The position numbers and the translations under genes were made by a program. A stretch of DNA of 64,000 nucleotides from Ruminococcus sp. UBA3665. Lineage in GTDB: Bacteria > Bacillota > Clostridia > Oscillospirales > Ruminococcaceae. Of the stretch, positions 8,533-17,017 are shown one piece after another. The stretch spans positions 25,356-89,355 of the forward strand of contig DFJS01000101.1 in NCBI GenBank assembly GCA_002373165.1, in the 5' to 3' direction. Within the stretch, counting starts at the first letter, position 1. Each line of letters opens with the position of its first letter. The notes below the pieces were generated by a model, which saw only the letters and a program-made list of their open reading frames with translations, made no database searches and was not told the DNA's origin.

Positions 8533-9267
8533 TTACATTGCCATGCCGCCGTCAACACGGATGACTTCGCCAGTGATGAAATCCGACTGCGGCGATGCCA
8601 GAAACAGTGCCAGTGCCGCTACATCTTCCGGCTTGCCGAAATGTCCGACAGGAATGGACTTTTTTAATTCTTCGTTATTCTGAAAATCAGCTGTCATGCT
8701 TGTTATGATAAAGCCCGGCGCAATGGCATTGCAGCAAACGCCTTTTGCGGCCAGTTCCTTTGCCGTGGACTTTGTCAGGCCGATGATGCCTGCCTTGGAT
8801 GCCGCATAATTTGCCTGACCGATATTGCCGAACAGGCCGGATACAGAACTGATATTAATAATCTTTCCGTATTTTTTCTTCATCATAGGGCGATAAAAAT
8901 TCTTTGTCATATAAAATGCGCCTTTTAAATTTACATCGATGACAGCATCGAAATCCGCTTCACTCATGCGGAGAATCAGATTGTCTTTTGTGATTCCGGC
9001 ATTATTGACCAGAATATCCACACTGCCGAAATCAGCCAGAATCTGTTTGCAGACTTCGGCTACCTGGGCACTGTCTGCCACATTGCACTGATAGGCCTTG
9101 ACCGCCGTACCGGATTTTGCAATTTCCTGCACGGCAGTTTCCAGTTTTTCAGGGGGATTGATATCCACAACTGCAACAGCTGCGCCGTTTTCTGCGAATT
9201 TTTTACATATTTCCAATCCGATGCCCTGTGAACCGCCGGTCACAACGGCAATCTTATTTCTTAGCAT
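8533..9267 (-). CDS. fabG: 3-oxoacyl-[ACP] reductase
   Basis: A 244-residue short-chain dehydrogenase that reduces 3-oxoacyl-ACP with NADPH. The Rossmann motif TGGSQGIG (residues 10-17), NNAG, the catalytic Ser in ISSVSG and YAASK are all seen. Its position between fabD and fabF supports FabG over other SDR enzymes. The RBS is AAAGGA. The 33-bp gap to fabD contains an AT-rich TATTATAAAAT stretch that might be a weak internal promoter. Confidence 0.95.
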   Translation of the reverse strand: MLRNKIAVVTGGSQGIGLEICKKFAENGAAVAVVDINPPEKLETAVQEIAKSGTAVKAYQCNVADSAQVAEVCKQILADFGSVDILVNNAGITKDNLILRMSEADFDAVIDVNLKGAFYMTKNFYRPMMKKKYGKIINISSVSGLFGNIGQANYAASKAGIIGLTKSTAKELAAKGVCCNAIAPGFIITSMTADFQNNEELKKSIPVGHFGKPEDVAALALFLASPQSDFITGEVIRVDGGMAM

Positions 9268-9300
9268 GGGAATTTCGTCCTTTCGTATTTTATAATAGAT

Positions 9301-10215
9301 TTAAGCTTTCAGAGCTTCCAGAGTTTTCTGCAAAGATTCTACAGAATCTACCTGATATGCTTTTGCTTCCGGAAGAATCTGCGTAATTAATTTTTGCAGC
9401 GTTGTGCCAACGCCTGTTTCAACAAACGTGTCGAAGCCGTCCTCTGCCATGCGGCGGATTAATTTTGTCCACTGCACGGGATGATTGACCTGTTCCAGCA
9501 TGAGGGCTTTGGGGTCGCCTTCATAGGGCGCGGCAGTATAATTTGCATAGACAGGGAGTTCCGGAAGCTTGATTTCAAAATTTTCCAGAGCTTTCCCAAA
9601 CGGCTCTACCGCAGGGGTCATATAGGGCGAATGGAACGCGCCGCTGACTTTTAGCATCAGGCCGCGGCCTTTGGCAGCCTTGACCTCTGCGCCGAATGCC
9701 TCCAGCTGTTCTTTATCGCCGGAAAATACCAGCTGCATGGGCGAATTATAATTTACGGGATAGATTTTATCATAGGGCTTTGCAAGTTCTTCGGCCTGTT
9801 CGGTCGGAATTTTGACAACTGCCATCATAGAGGCATTTACACCCTGAGAGGCTTCGGCCATTGCCTTTCCGCGGACGGAAGCAATCTGAAAGCCTTCTTC
9901 CAGAGAATATGCTCCGCCGAGTGCCAGAGCAGGGATTTCGCCCAGAGAAAATCCGGCCAGTCCGTCAGGATTCACGCCGTTTTCCTTCAGTGCGAGAGCC
10001 GCGGCCAGATCGGCCAGATATAAACAGGGCTGTGTATTTTCTGTCTGCTTGAGATTTTCCGGATCGCCGGTAAAGCTCTGTTCCATCGTACCAGGACGGA
10101 AGATTTCGCAGGCATTGTATAATTTTCTGACAGAATCAAACTGATCATAGAACGCCTTGCCCATGCCGACATACTGTGCTCCCTGACCGGAAAAAACAAA
10201 TGCTATTTTACCCAT
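9301..10215 (-). CDS. fabD: Malonyl-CoA:ACP transacylase
   Basis: A 304-residue acyltransferase that loads malonyl groups from CoA onto ACP. GQGAQYVGMG lies at the N-terminus, the nucleophile Ser90 in GFSLGE, and the partner His195 in GAFHSPYM. The usual GHSLGE has Phe89 in place of His. The first 13 nt overlap the end of fabK, indicating coupled translation. Confidence 0.96.
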   Translation of the reverse strand: MGKIAFVFSGQGAQYVGMGKAFYDQFDSVRKLYNACEIFRPGTMEQSFTGDPENLKQTENTQPCLYLADLAAALALKENGVNPDGLAGFSLGEIPALALGGAYSLEEGFQIASVRGKAMAEASQGVNASMMAVVKIPTEQAEELAKPYDKIYPVNYNSPMQLVFSGDKEQLEAFGAEVKAAKGRGLMLKVSGAFHSPYMTPAVEPFGKALENFEIKLPELPVYANYTAAPYEGDPKALMLEQVNHPVQWTKLIRRMAEDGFDTFVETGVGTTLQKLITQILPEAKAYQVDSVESLQKTLEALKA

Positions 10216-11153
10216 TTTGCGGCTCCTTTCAGGCAGTTTTCTGCCTCCTGCATAATTTCGTCAATAATTTCCTGACAGGTCTGTTCTTTGTTCACCAGAC
10301 CGGAAATTTGTCCGGCAAGAACGCTTCCGTTCTTGACATCACCATCCACAGCGGCTTTCCGGAGCGAACCCGCACCCAGATCGGCAACGCTTTCCTGCGT
10401 AGCTTCGGGGGCGAATTCCAGTTTGACAAAATTTCTTGTAAAATTATTCTTGATGCCGCGGCAGGTATTGCCGCCGAATCTTCTGCCTGTCACCTGTGTA
10501 GAAATATCTTTTGCTTTGAGAATCATATCTTTATAATTCTGGTGTACGCCGCATTCTCTGGCGACCAGGAATCTGGTACCCATCTGTACGCCGACAGCAC
10601 CCAGCATCAGAGCTGCCGCAATGCCTCTGCCGTCGCCGATTCCTCCGGCCGCAAGCACGGGAATATTCACAGCATCGACTACCTGAGGAACAAGTGTCAT
10701 AGTTGTCAGTTCGCCGATATGGCCGCCGGACTCCTGTCCTTCGGCGATTACGGCATCTGCGCCGGCTTTTTCGGCCTGTTTGGCCATGGTAACAGAAGCA
10801 ATCACCGGAATCACTTTAATCCCGGCTTCTTTCCACATAGGGATATATTTGCCTGCATTGCCTGCGCCGGTTGTGACGACAGCAGGTTTTTCCTCTGCAC
10901 AGACCTGTGCACATTCATCAGCAAACGGACTCATCAGCATGATATTCACGCCGAACGGCTTGTCTGTGAGACTTTTTGCAAGCTGAATCTGTTCTCTGAC
11001 ATACTCAGCATTGGCATTCATGGCCGAGATAATGCCCAGCCCTCCGGCGTTGGAGACTGCGGCGGCAAGTCTGCCGTCCGCAATCCATGCCATACCGCCC
11101 TGAAAGACAGGGTATGCAATGCCGAGCAGTTCACAAAGCGGAGACTGCATCAT
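10203..11153 (-). CDS. fabK: Enoyl-[ACP] reductase II (FMN-dependent)
   Basis: A 316-residue TIM-barrel flavoprotein of the FabK/nitronate monooxygenase family, performing the last reduction of each fatty-acid cycle. FMN-binding stretches such as GGMAWIADG near the N-terminus, AEGQESGGHIG and LAAGGIGDGRG are visible. The fab-operon context favours FabK over 2-nitropropane dioxygenase. Two in-frame ATGs lie side by side at 11153 and 11150. No fabI is seen, as expected for this group of Firmicutes. FabK enzymes are insensitive to triclosan as a family property. Confidence 0.95.
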   Translation of the reverse strand: MMQSPLCELLGIAYPVFQGGMAWIADGRLAAAVSNAGGLGIISAMNANAEYVREQIQLAKSLTDKPFGVNIMLMSPFADECAQVCAEEKPAVVTTGAGNAGKYIPMWKEAGIKVIPVIASVTMAKQAEKAGADAVIAEGQESGGHIGELTTMTLVPQVVDAVNIPVLAAGGIGDGRGIAAALMLGAVGVQMGTRFLVARECGVHQNYKDMILKAKDISTQVTGRRFGGNTCRGIKNNFTRNFVKLEFAPEATQESVADLGAGSLRKAAVDGDVKNGSVLAGQISGLVNKEQTCQEIIDEIMQEAENCLKGAAKWVK

Positions 11154-11158
11154 TGTGC

Positions 11159-11383
11159 TTAACCTCTGAGGGATTCCACAACTTCTGTCAGCTTGCCAAC
11201 TGTGTTGATTTCCGGCTTCATTTCGAGTTCGATATCAAATTCTTCTTCCAGCTGCATTGCCATTTCTGTCAGGTCAAGAGAATCGATTCCCAGATCTGCA
11301 AAAGCAGTATCTGCATTGATTTCAGCAGCATCTGTGTCTGTAGCCTCTGCGAGCAGTTCGATAATTTTGTTCTGTACTTCCAT
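11159..11383 (-). CDS. acpP: Acyl carrier protein of fatty-acid synthesis
   Basis: A 74-residue acidic four-helix ACP with the canonical attachment motif GIDSLDL (Ser35). It starts at ATG 11383 behind AAAAGGAG; the longer frame to 11464 overlaps fabH and is rejected. It carries the growing acyl chain between FabH, FabK, FabD, FabG, FabF and FabZ, all encoded in the same operon. Confidence 0.96.
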   Translation of the reverse strand: MEVQNKIIELLAEATDTDAAEINADTAFADLGIDSLDLTEMAMQLEEEFDIELEMKPEINTVGKLTEVVESLRG

Positions 11384-11453
11384 TGTAAATTTCTCCTTTT
11401 TATGATATAATAGAATTAAAATAAATATATGTGAACCGGATTTTTTCCGGGAA

Positions 11454-12410
11454 TCACCATTCAATCAGGCAGGCCGCATTGGATAAGCCGCCGCCGAAGG
11501 CACAGAGAATGATTTTATCTCCGCGCTTTAACTTGCCGCTCTGTGCCAGTTCGTGCAGTGCAATCGGTACAGAGGCACTGGAGGTATTGCCGTATTTTTC
11601 GATATTGCAGAAGAATTTTTCTTTTTCCGCGCCGAGTTTCTTGGCGGCAAAGTCGATAATTCTCTTGTTTGCCTGGTGCGGCACAATCCAGGCGATATCA
11701 TCCAGTGTCAGGTGATTGCGCTCCAGCAGACTGGTGACATCCTGCGAAATGGCTGTTACGGCATATTTGAACGTTTCCTGTCCCTGCATGTGGATATAAG
11801 GCGTATCCTGTTCTTTCTTGAAATAGGGCGAATTGCCGTTGCCGTGGGGAATCTTGATGACTGTATCGCCGCCCTTGACTGTGATGACAGAATCCAGATA
11901 ATTTTCACCGCGTTCCAGAACAGCCGCGCCGGCACCGTCGCCGAAAATTACACACGTGCTTCTGTCGGCAAAATCCAGAATACCGCTCATGCGTTCGGTA
12001 CCGACCACAAGAATTTTCTGGAATTCTTTATGCAGTGCGAAGAATGCAGCGGCTGTCTCCAGCAAAAACAGGAAAGCAGAGCAGGCAGCACTGACATCCA
12101 TAGCCAGGCAGGAAACGCCGAGCCCGTTCTGAATCATACAGGACATAGAAGGCGAAGAAGTTTCACCGCTGACAGTAGCTGCAAAAATAGCATCCAGTTC
12201 TTCCGCCTTGATTCCGGCATTTTCCAGTGCATTTTCAGCCGCTTTCAGTCCCATTTCCGAAGCGAATTCGTCTTCTGAGAAACGGCGTTCTTTTACGCCG
12301 ACTCTTTTGGAGATCCATTCATCGTTTGTATCCACAATCTGTGCCAGGTCATCATTTGTAACCACTTTGGACGGCACATGCATCCCGGTACCTATAATAC
12401 GAAAACTCAT
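11454..12410 (-). CDS. fabH: 3-oxoacyl-[ACP] synthase III
   Basis: A 318-residue initiating condensing enzyme that joins acetyl- or branched acyl-CoA to malonyl-ACP. The catalytic triad is seen as Cys110 (SAACSAF), His245 (PHQANKR) and Asn275 (YGNTSS). The start is the ATG at 12410 with AGGAGG upstream; in-frame ATGs at 12455 and 12437 lack spacing to an RBS. It is the first gene of the operon. The 210-bp upstream region has no clean consensus promoter and only a weak dyad around CTTAAG (about 12443-12448), so the regulator (FapR- or FabT-like) cannot be decided. Confidence 0.96.
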   Translation of the reverse strand: MSFRIIGTGMHVPSKVVTNDDLAQIVDTNDEWISKRVGVKERRFSEDEFASEMGLKAAENALENAGIKAEELDAIFAATVSGETSSPSMSCMIQNGLGVSCLAMDVSAACSAFLFLLETAAAFFALHKEFQKILVVGTERMSGILDFADRSTCVIFGDGAGAAVLERGENYLDSVITVKGGDTVIKIPHGNGNSPYFKKEQDTPYIHMQGQETFKYAVTAISQDVTSLLERNHLTLDDIAWIVPHQANKRIIDFAAKKLGAEKEKFFCNIEKYGNTSSASVPIALHELAQSGKLKRGDKIILCAFGGGLSNAACLIEW

Positions 12411-12620
12411 AATAACTTTATGCCTCCTAAAAATCATGCATTTAGACTTAAGCAAACGCTTTTATTAATTAGTCACACCTGTACAGATTTTGTTACAAAA
12501 ATATCTTCCAAATTTTTGGATAAAATTTTGTGAAATATGCCGAAAAAATATTTGCAGAATTTTGTAATATTTCCGCCTGCCGCGGTACTAACTTAAATAG
12601 AAAGCTGAGGTGTTTCCGAT

Positions 12621-13133
12621 ATGAAACACGAATTTGAAACTTTATACAAAGATTATTTTCCCCGCATCTATGCGTTTCTTTATAAACTGACTGAAAACCG
12701 TGATCTTGCCGAAGAACTTACCCAGGAGACGTTTTATCAGGCTTTTGTATCCTTTTACAGATTCCGGGGTGAAAGCGATGTGTTTACCTGGCTTGCATCC
12801 ATTGCCAAGCATACATATTACCGCTATCTGCGGAAAAACAAGCATCACCTGGAAAATATCAGCATGGAAACACTGATGGAATTTTATGAAAGCGAAACAA
12901 CCGAACATCTGGAAGATACGGTAGAACGCCAGTTTCTGGCAGAAGCTGCCAAAAAAGCACTGCTTTCTCTGCCGAAAAAATATCAGGATGTTACAATTCT
13001 GCGCATTTATGCCGATATGAGCTATGCACAGATTGGGGATGCCCTGCATATCAGCGAAAATTCTGCCAGAGTAATTTATTACCGTGCCAAAAAAATGATG
13101 ACGGAGGCGATTGAAAATGAACATGAACTGTAA
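12621..13133 (+). CDS. ECF-type RNA polymerase sigma factor
   Basis: A 170-residue sigma-70 family protein with only regions 2 and 4. Region 2 has RIYAFLYKLT..AEELTQETFYQAF and FRGESDVFTWLASIAKH. Region 4 has LPKKYQDVTILRIYADMSYAQIG and a helix-turn-helix ending SENSARV. The downstream gene overlaps it and has a zinc-finger anti-sigma signature, so the pair forms a regulatory unit. The target promoters are unknown. The gene is divergent from the fab operon, but nothing shows that it controls that operon. Confidence 0.92.
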   Translation: MKHEFETLYKDYFPRIYAFLYKLTENRDLAEELTQETFYQAFVSFYRFRGESDVFTWLASIAKHTYYRYLRKNKHHLENISMETLMEFYESETTEHLEDTVERQFLAEAAKKALLSLPKKYQDVTILRIYADMSYAQIGDALHISENSARVIYYRAKKMMTEAIENEHEL

Positions 13134-13461
13134 ATTAGTGACAGATATTGCAGAAATGTATTATGAAAAAACCCTCAGTCCGGAGGCAAGAACAGCAATC
13201 CGCAGCCACCTGAGAGGATGCCGGAACTGTCAGGCATATTACAGACAATATGCCGCCGTCCGGAAACAGCACACCAGACAGGAAAGCCCTGTTCTGCCGG
13301 AAAGTGATCTTACAGAAATGGAAAAAAGAGCCTATCTGCATCTTTCTGAAAAACTCCGCCGCCGCCGTTTCTGGAATATTGTCGGCACAAGTGCCGCCAT
13401 CGGTGCCGGGTCTGTGATGCTGACAATCGGCCTGCTTCTGACTCACAAAAAAGAAAATTGA
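13117..13461 (+). CDS. Zinc-finger anti-sigma factor
   Basis: A 114-residue protein with an N-terminal ZAS-type motif, HLRGCRNC (HxxxCxxC), which in the family binds zinc and clamps the ECF sigma factor. A charged linker follows, then one membrane span (about residues 90-110) and a short KKEN tail. The chosen ATG at 13117 lies 9 nt after GGAGG, inside the end of the sigma gene; an in-frame TTG at 13111 is too close to the RBS. There is almost no extracellular part, so a signal would have to act in or on the cytoplasmic side of the membrane. Confidence 0.85.
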   Translation: MNMNCKLVTDIAEMYYEKTLSPEARTAIRSHLRGCRNCQAYYRQYAAVRKQHTRQESPVLPESDLTEMEKRAYLHLSEKLRRRRFWNIVGTSAAIGAGSVMLTIGLLLTHKKEN

Positions 13462-13498
13462 TTTTTTTTAATTATTTTATCAGAAAGGAGGAAGAATT

Positions 13499-14014
13499 AT
13501 GCTTCAAATCTACTGCGGCGACGGCAAAGGCAAAACTACTGCCGCTCTGGGGCAGGCGATCCGCGCCGCCGGAAACGGTATGCACGTGCATTTTGTACAG
13601 TTTCTGAAAGGCAGCCCGACTTCGGAACTGGAAATCCTGAAACGGCTTCCCGAATTTACTGTTCTGCGCTGCGACAAAGATTACGGCTTTACGTTCCAGA
13701 TGACCGATGAGGACAAAGCCCAGATTAAAAACTGCCATAACAGAATGCTCTCCGAGGCAATGGACAGAGTATACCAGCATAAGACTGATATGCTCGTGCT
13801 GGATGAGTTCTTTGCGGCTTACCGCTGCAATCTGCTGGATAAAGAACTGGCAAGCCGTCTTGTGTTCGGCGTTCGCGAAAAAACTGAACTGATTCTGACA
13901 GGCCGTGACCCGGAACCGCAATTTCTGGATCTGGCCGATTATGTCAGCGAAATCAAGGCAGTCAAGCATCCCTATGAAAAAGGCATCTCTGCCCGTGCAG
14001 GAATTGAATATTAA
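13499..14014 (+). CDS. cobO: Corrinoid adenosyltransferase (CobO/BtuR type)
   Basis: A 171-residue P-loop protein that transfers adenosyl from ATP to cob(I)alamin, making coenzyme B12. The family P-loop GDGKGKTTAALG is at residues 7-18, with MLVLDEFFAA and LTGRDPEP further on, as in CobA/CobO/BtuR. An AAAGGAGG site precedes the ATG. No cobalamin riboswitch fits in the 37 bp upstream and no other B12 gene is adjacent. It may be transcribed with the sigma/anti-sigma pair. Confidence 0.93.
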   Translation: MLQIYCGDGKGKTTAALGQAIRAAGNGMHVHFVQFLKGSPTSELEILKRLPEFTVLRCDKDYGFTFQMTDEDKAQIKNCHNRMLSEAMDRVYQHKTDMLVLDEFFAAYRCNLLDKELASRLVFGVREKTELILTGRDPEPQFLDLADYVSEIKAVKHPYEKGISARAGIEY

Positions 14015-14032
14015 ATCATTACTTAATGCAGA

Positions 14033-14069
14033 AATACAGTATTCCGGAAAAAAACCGGAATACTGTATT
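14033..14069. terminator. Bidirectional terminator
   Basis: A 15-bp perfect stem (14033-14047 with 14055-14069) and an all-A 7-nt loop, flanked by A/T tracts on both sides. It separates cobO from the converging membrane-protein gene. Confidence 0.9.
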
Positions 14070-14074
14070 TTTTC

Positions 14075-15754
14075 TTATGAATATATCTGGTGAAACTGCG
14101 GATATTCTGCAAGCAGATCTTTGCGGATGAAAATACGATGTGCCATATCTTTCTGATTCAGTTTAAAAATCATACCTGCCTCTACTTCTTCAATGCAGAC
14201 ATATTCTGTTTCTTTCAGCATTTCTTCCCCGTATACTTCATCAATAGGACAGTAATCAATAATAAAATCCGGAAGGCCTGCATTCCGCCATTGTTCAAAA
14301 ACTGCCCCGACATCTTCTTTATAACGATAATGCATGTATAAATCTTCCGGACTGCTGATATTGAAATTCATGAAAATATTTCTGTCAAAATAAACAGAAA
14401 GCAGTGAACCAAGTCCGGCAATTTCTGTATGATGCGCTTTTATTTCGGCATGAGGCGCAGGCATGTAATGCGTCGGATAAAAATCTGCTCCGGAATCAGA
14501 ATCTGATTTTACATCCCATGCAAGCAGAATTTTCCGGTCTTCCAGATGATTTTCCTGAATGAATTCTGCAAAACAAGCCGGGGAATACAGTCCCCTGACC
14601 TCATGCCATGCGGAAACGGCTGTGTAAATCACAGGAACAGCACATAATGCTCCTGCCAGGCCTAATATTGATTTTTTAACCGCCGGGCTGTCAATCCTGC
14701 CGAACAGCTTTCTGAAATATTCCGGAATCTCCATTCCCTGCGGCTGTGCCCCCATCACCCAGAAAATAAAAATATGAAACATGATAAAAATACCCATGTG
14801 ATGCGGCGAAAAATAATGAAATACCATAAAGCCGCTGAATAATATATACGGTATCAAATAAGTAAGGCATTTTTTGTTTTTCATCAGCAGAGGAATCAGC
14901 ATTGCCCACATGATTATGCTCCCTGCACTTTCTATGATGAGTGTTGTATCGTTCGTGCTCCATCTTGCATAGCTGAGATATTCCCCGAACCATGCATCAA
15001 ACGAAATAATCAGAAACACTGCCCAGCTCCGCGGAGAAAGCAGATTCTGTACTGTGGAGTTTTCTTCGATATTATCATAATAGCAGTCTTCCGCCGGCAG
15101 AATCATCAGAATCAGAACGGCCGCCAGCAGCAGAATCATGCATAACGCCCAGAAACGCGCATCTTTCCAGAAGGATTTCAGATTTTTGTTCCTGTGCAGT
15201 TCTGTCAGGATTTCGGCCGTCCATACCGCGCACAGACCGCCGGAAATCATGATGCCGTACGCCGAACACAGACACATCAGGCACAATGCAAGAATATAGT
15301 TCCAGGGGTGCCTGTTCCGGTCTGTATAGGTGACGGCCGCAAGCATCACGGCAAGCATCATCAGGCTGTAGGGTCTTCCTATTACGCCGTACTGATAGAA
15401 GAAAAAATAGGTAAACGGCAGGAAATACCGCACAATCTTCGGGAACGGCGACCGGAACAGCAGCAGTCCCATGGCGCAGGTACTGAACAGAATATTAATC
15501 AGATGCAGTGAAACATCAAACTGTGCGCCGCTTCTGGCAAAAGGCAGCAGAATGAGATGCCACAGCGGCGGATGCCCTTCATAATGCGGTATGACTGTCA
15601 GAATTTCCCTGACTGAGGCACATCTTGCAATTTCCCAGGCCTGAGCTTCATCGAAACAAGCCTCATGAAACGCACTGAGAACACTCACGCCGATTATATA
15701 CAATGCCAGCACGATGCATTCTGTTTTTTTCTGTCTGATGATTTTTATATTCAT
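14075..15754 (-). CDS. GT-C-like polytopic membrane glycosyltransferase candidate
   Basis: A 559-residue membrane protein with about 10-11 spans. After the first span comes the acidic motif FDEAQAWEIAR. The extracytoplasmic HYEGHPPLWHL loop follows, as in lipid-linked-sugar-dependent GT-C transferases. The last 150 residues form a soluble domain. Start ATG 15754 follows GGAGG; an ATG at 15760 is too close to the RBS. It has its own promoter (15788-15816) and lies directly downstream of pilin A but beyond that gene's terminator. It could glycosylate surface components, possibly pilin, but that link rests on proximity only. Confidence 0.7.
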   Translation of the reverse strand: MNIKIIRQKKTECIVLALYIIGVSVLSAFHEACFDEAQAWEIARCASVREILTVIPHYEGHPPLWHLILLPFARSGAQFDVSLHLINILFSTCAMGLLLFRSPFPKIVRYFLPFTYFFFYQYGVIGRPYSLMMLAVMLAAVTYTDRNRHPWNYILALCLMCLCSAYGIMISGGLCAVWTAEILTELHRNKNLKSFWKDARFWALCMILLLAAVLILMILPAEDCYYDNIEENSTVQNLLSPRSWAVFLIISFDAWFGEYLSYARWSTNDTTLIIESAGSIIMWAMLIPLLMKNKKCLTYLIPYILFSGFMVFHYFSPHHMGIFIMFHIFIFWVMGAQPQGMEIPEYFRKLFGRIDSPAVKKSILGLAGALCAVPVIYTAVSAWHEVRGLYSPACFAEFIQENHLEDRKILLAWDVKSDSDSGADFYPTHYMPAPHAEIKAHHTEIAGLGSLLSVYFDRNIFMNFNISSPEDLYMHYRYKEDVGAVFEQWRNAGLPDFIIDYCPIDEVYGEEMLKETEYVCIEEVEAGMIFKLNQKDMAHRIFIRKDLLAEYPQFHQIYS

Positions 15755-15787
15755 AAACATCCTCCGGATCCTGTTCAGATTTATATT

Positions 15788-15816
15788 ATTATAGCATATT
15801 CCAAACGCAAAAACAA
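15788..15816 (-). promoter_or_regulatory. Promoter of the GT-C-like gene
   Basis: On the minus strand TTGTTT (15811-15816), 17 bp, TATAAT (15788-15793) with a TGC extended -10. Confidence 0.65.
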
Positions 15817-15833
15817 GTACCCACAATAAAATT

Positions 15834-15855
15834 CCCTCCCGGATAACCGGGAGGG
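15834..15855 (-). terminator. Terminator of pilin A
   Basis: The stem CCCTCCCGG/CCGGGAGGG with a 4-nt loop is followed on the minus strand by AATTTTATT. The hairpin sequence is the same as that after pilin B (18596-18619), so the duplication or exchange includes the 3' end of the gene. Confidence 0.85.
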
Positions 15856-15895
15856 AAAATCAGTTTAAATTTGAATCAGTGAATTGCATCAGCAA

Positions 15896-16438
15896 TTACT
15901 TAGTTGTGGCACCAGGCTGCGGAACGCCCTTGGCATCATAGGACATAGCAACAGTAGCAGTAGCAGTGTCGTTAGGTGTCGGATAACCGCCGTAGTAGTT
16001 GCCGTCAGTAGCAATTGTACCTGTGCAGGCACCAGCATCTACATAGTAGGAGAAGCCGTACTTTGTGTTATTGGCATCTGCGAAATAGTTTGTGATCAGG
16101 CCGTTCAGCTTTCCTTCAGCACTTGTATCTGTGGTAGTACCAGATGCAGCAGAAGCTGTCAGTGCAAAACCGGAATCCATCTTTGTACTCAGGCCGCCCA
16201 GAGTATGCTTGCCATTCAGAGAGGAGAGCGTAATGTTGCCCTGAGAATCCAGCTCTACCAGAGAGGTGTTAACTGCGTCAAACAGGGACTTGGCGTTGCT
16301 GTTCATGGAAGAAACTTTGGATTTCTTTACGTAACCCAGCATGGACGGTACGAGGATTGCGGCGAGTACACCGATGATGGCGATAACTACGATCAGTTCT
16401 ACCAGTGTAAAGCCCTTGACTGTTTTTCTTGTTTTCAT
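15896..16438 (-). CDS. Type IV major pilin A (inverted copy of pilin B)
   Basis: A 180-residue prepilin with a class III signal: a short basic leader, then KG/FTLVELIVVIAIIGVLAA, the site cut and methylated by the prepilin peptidase. The hydrophobic alpha-1 helix is followed by a soluble domain containing a Ser/Thr-rich loop and an ACTGTIATDGNYYGGYPTP-like region. Start ATG 16438 has AAGGAGG upstream and a perfect consensus promoter at 16557-16585, about 112 nt above, so this copy should be highly expressed. The 5' end is identical to pilin B at 18007 on the opposite strand, while the C-terminal half differs in sequence and is 3 residues shorter. The assembly machinery is encoded at 23.5-36 kb. 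Confidence 0.95.
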   Translation of the reverse strand: MKTRKTVKGFTLVELIVVIAIIGVLAAILVPSMLGYVKKSKVSSMNSNAKSLFDAVNTSLVELDSQGNITLSSLNGKHTLGGLSTKMDSGFALTASAASGTTTDTSAEGKLNGLITNYFADANNTKYGFSYYVDAGACTGTIATDGNYYGGYPTPNDTATATVAMSYDAKGVPQPGATTK

Positions 16439-16447
16439 AGTGAAAAC
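16431..16447. other. Short dyad at the pilin A start codon (candidate crossover site)
   Basis: GTTTTC (16431-16436), 5 nt, GAAAAC (16442-16447): perfect 6-bp arms spanning the start codon. The same element lies in opposite orientation at 17998-18014. Tyrosine recombinases act on short inverted arms around a 5-8-bp spacer, so this is a plausible core site. Sequence alone cannot prove it. Confidence 0.35.
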
Positions 16448-16556
16448 CTCCTTATAATAATAAATAAAATATGTTTTGCAGTGGCTGTTTGCCGTCTGCC
16501 CTTCTGGAATCCACAGCGTTTTTCTTTTTCGGTCTCTGTGTTTTCCTTACAATGCT

Positions 16557-16585
16557 ATTATAGCATATGTCTAAACTTTTGTCAA
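16557..16585 (-). promoter_or_regulatory. Consensus promoter driving pilin A
   Basis: On the minus strand TTGACA (16580-16585), exactly 17 bp, TATAAT (16557-16562), with a TGC extended -10. This is a perfect sigma-70/sigma-A consensus. Transcription should start near 16550, leaving a leader of about 112 nt before the pilin ATG. Confidence 0.9.
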
Positions 16586-16937
16586 TACTTTTCCGAAAAA
16601 AAAACAAATTATGAACGAACTTTTACGAAATCGAAATCTAAAACGTTTAAGCAAAGGCATTTTTCGTCAAATTGTACAATTTTAATCACAGTCAGTATAA
16701 CACGGGAAACCCCCTATTTTAAGCCGTTTCCGGCACTTTTCCGCGCTTTTTTAATAATATCATGTAAAATTATTCCATGTTGTAAATGACGGAAAACAGG
16801 GGTTTTTCCATATATTTTTTAGTAAATATCTGTTCATAAATTACTAATAGTAAATTCGTTTTATTTAAAAATTTAAAACATTCCCTTCACGTTTCAGACA
16901 TATTTTGTTTCGATTTTGTCAATCATCCTTTATGTTT

Positions 16938-16966
16938 TTCACAAAAGAATCTTTCTGTGTTATGAT
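16938..16966 (+). promoter_or_regulatory. Promoter of the recombinase gene
   Basis: TTCACA (16938-16943), 17 bp, TATGAT (16961-16966), preceded by TGT (extended -10). It is good but weaker than the pilin A promoter. There is no terminator between the recombinase and pilin B, so pilin B can be read from here. Confidence 0.65.
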
Positions 16967-17017
16967 AAGCCCTGTGCTCTGCACAACTATTTTATCACAG
17001 AAAGGAAGGTGCTTGTC

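Larger units (their letters stand above)
15834..16465. repeat. Inverted repeat, left copy (pilin A gene)
   Basis: This stretch, read on the minus strand, matches 17980-18619. Identity is perfect for 204 nt (16262-16465 against 17980-18183), then continues with two mismatches to about 249 nt. After that come diverged patches, one about 69-nt identical block in the coding region, a related 3' untranslated region, and the same terminator hairpin. The innermost repeat end corresponds to the last base of the recombinase stop codon in the right copy. Confidence 0.92.
16439..17017. other. 579-bp regulatory region between pilin A and the recombinase
   Basis: The region contains the 112-nt leader and consensus promoter of pilin A (minus strand) and the recombinase promoter (plus strand, 16938-16966). 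It also has a long AT-rich middle part (about 16590-16910) in which no gene is seen. It lies wholly inside the proposed invertible segment. Confidence 0.6.

Noticed and set aside
12430..12460. Possible FapR/FabT operator upstream of fabH
   Set aside because: Only a 6-bp central CTTAAG palindrome with poor outer symmetry is present; it does not match either consensus well enough to call.
13462..13498. Cobalamin riboswitch before cobO
   Set aside because: The gap between the anti-sigma gene and cobO is only 37 bp, far too short for a B12 riboswitch, and no B12-box-like sequence is seen.
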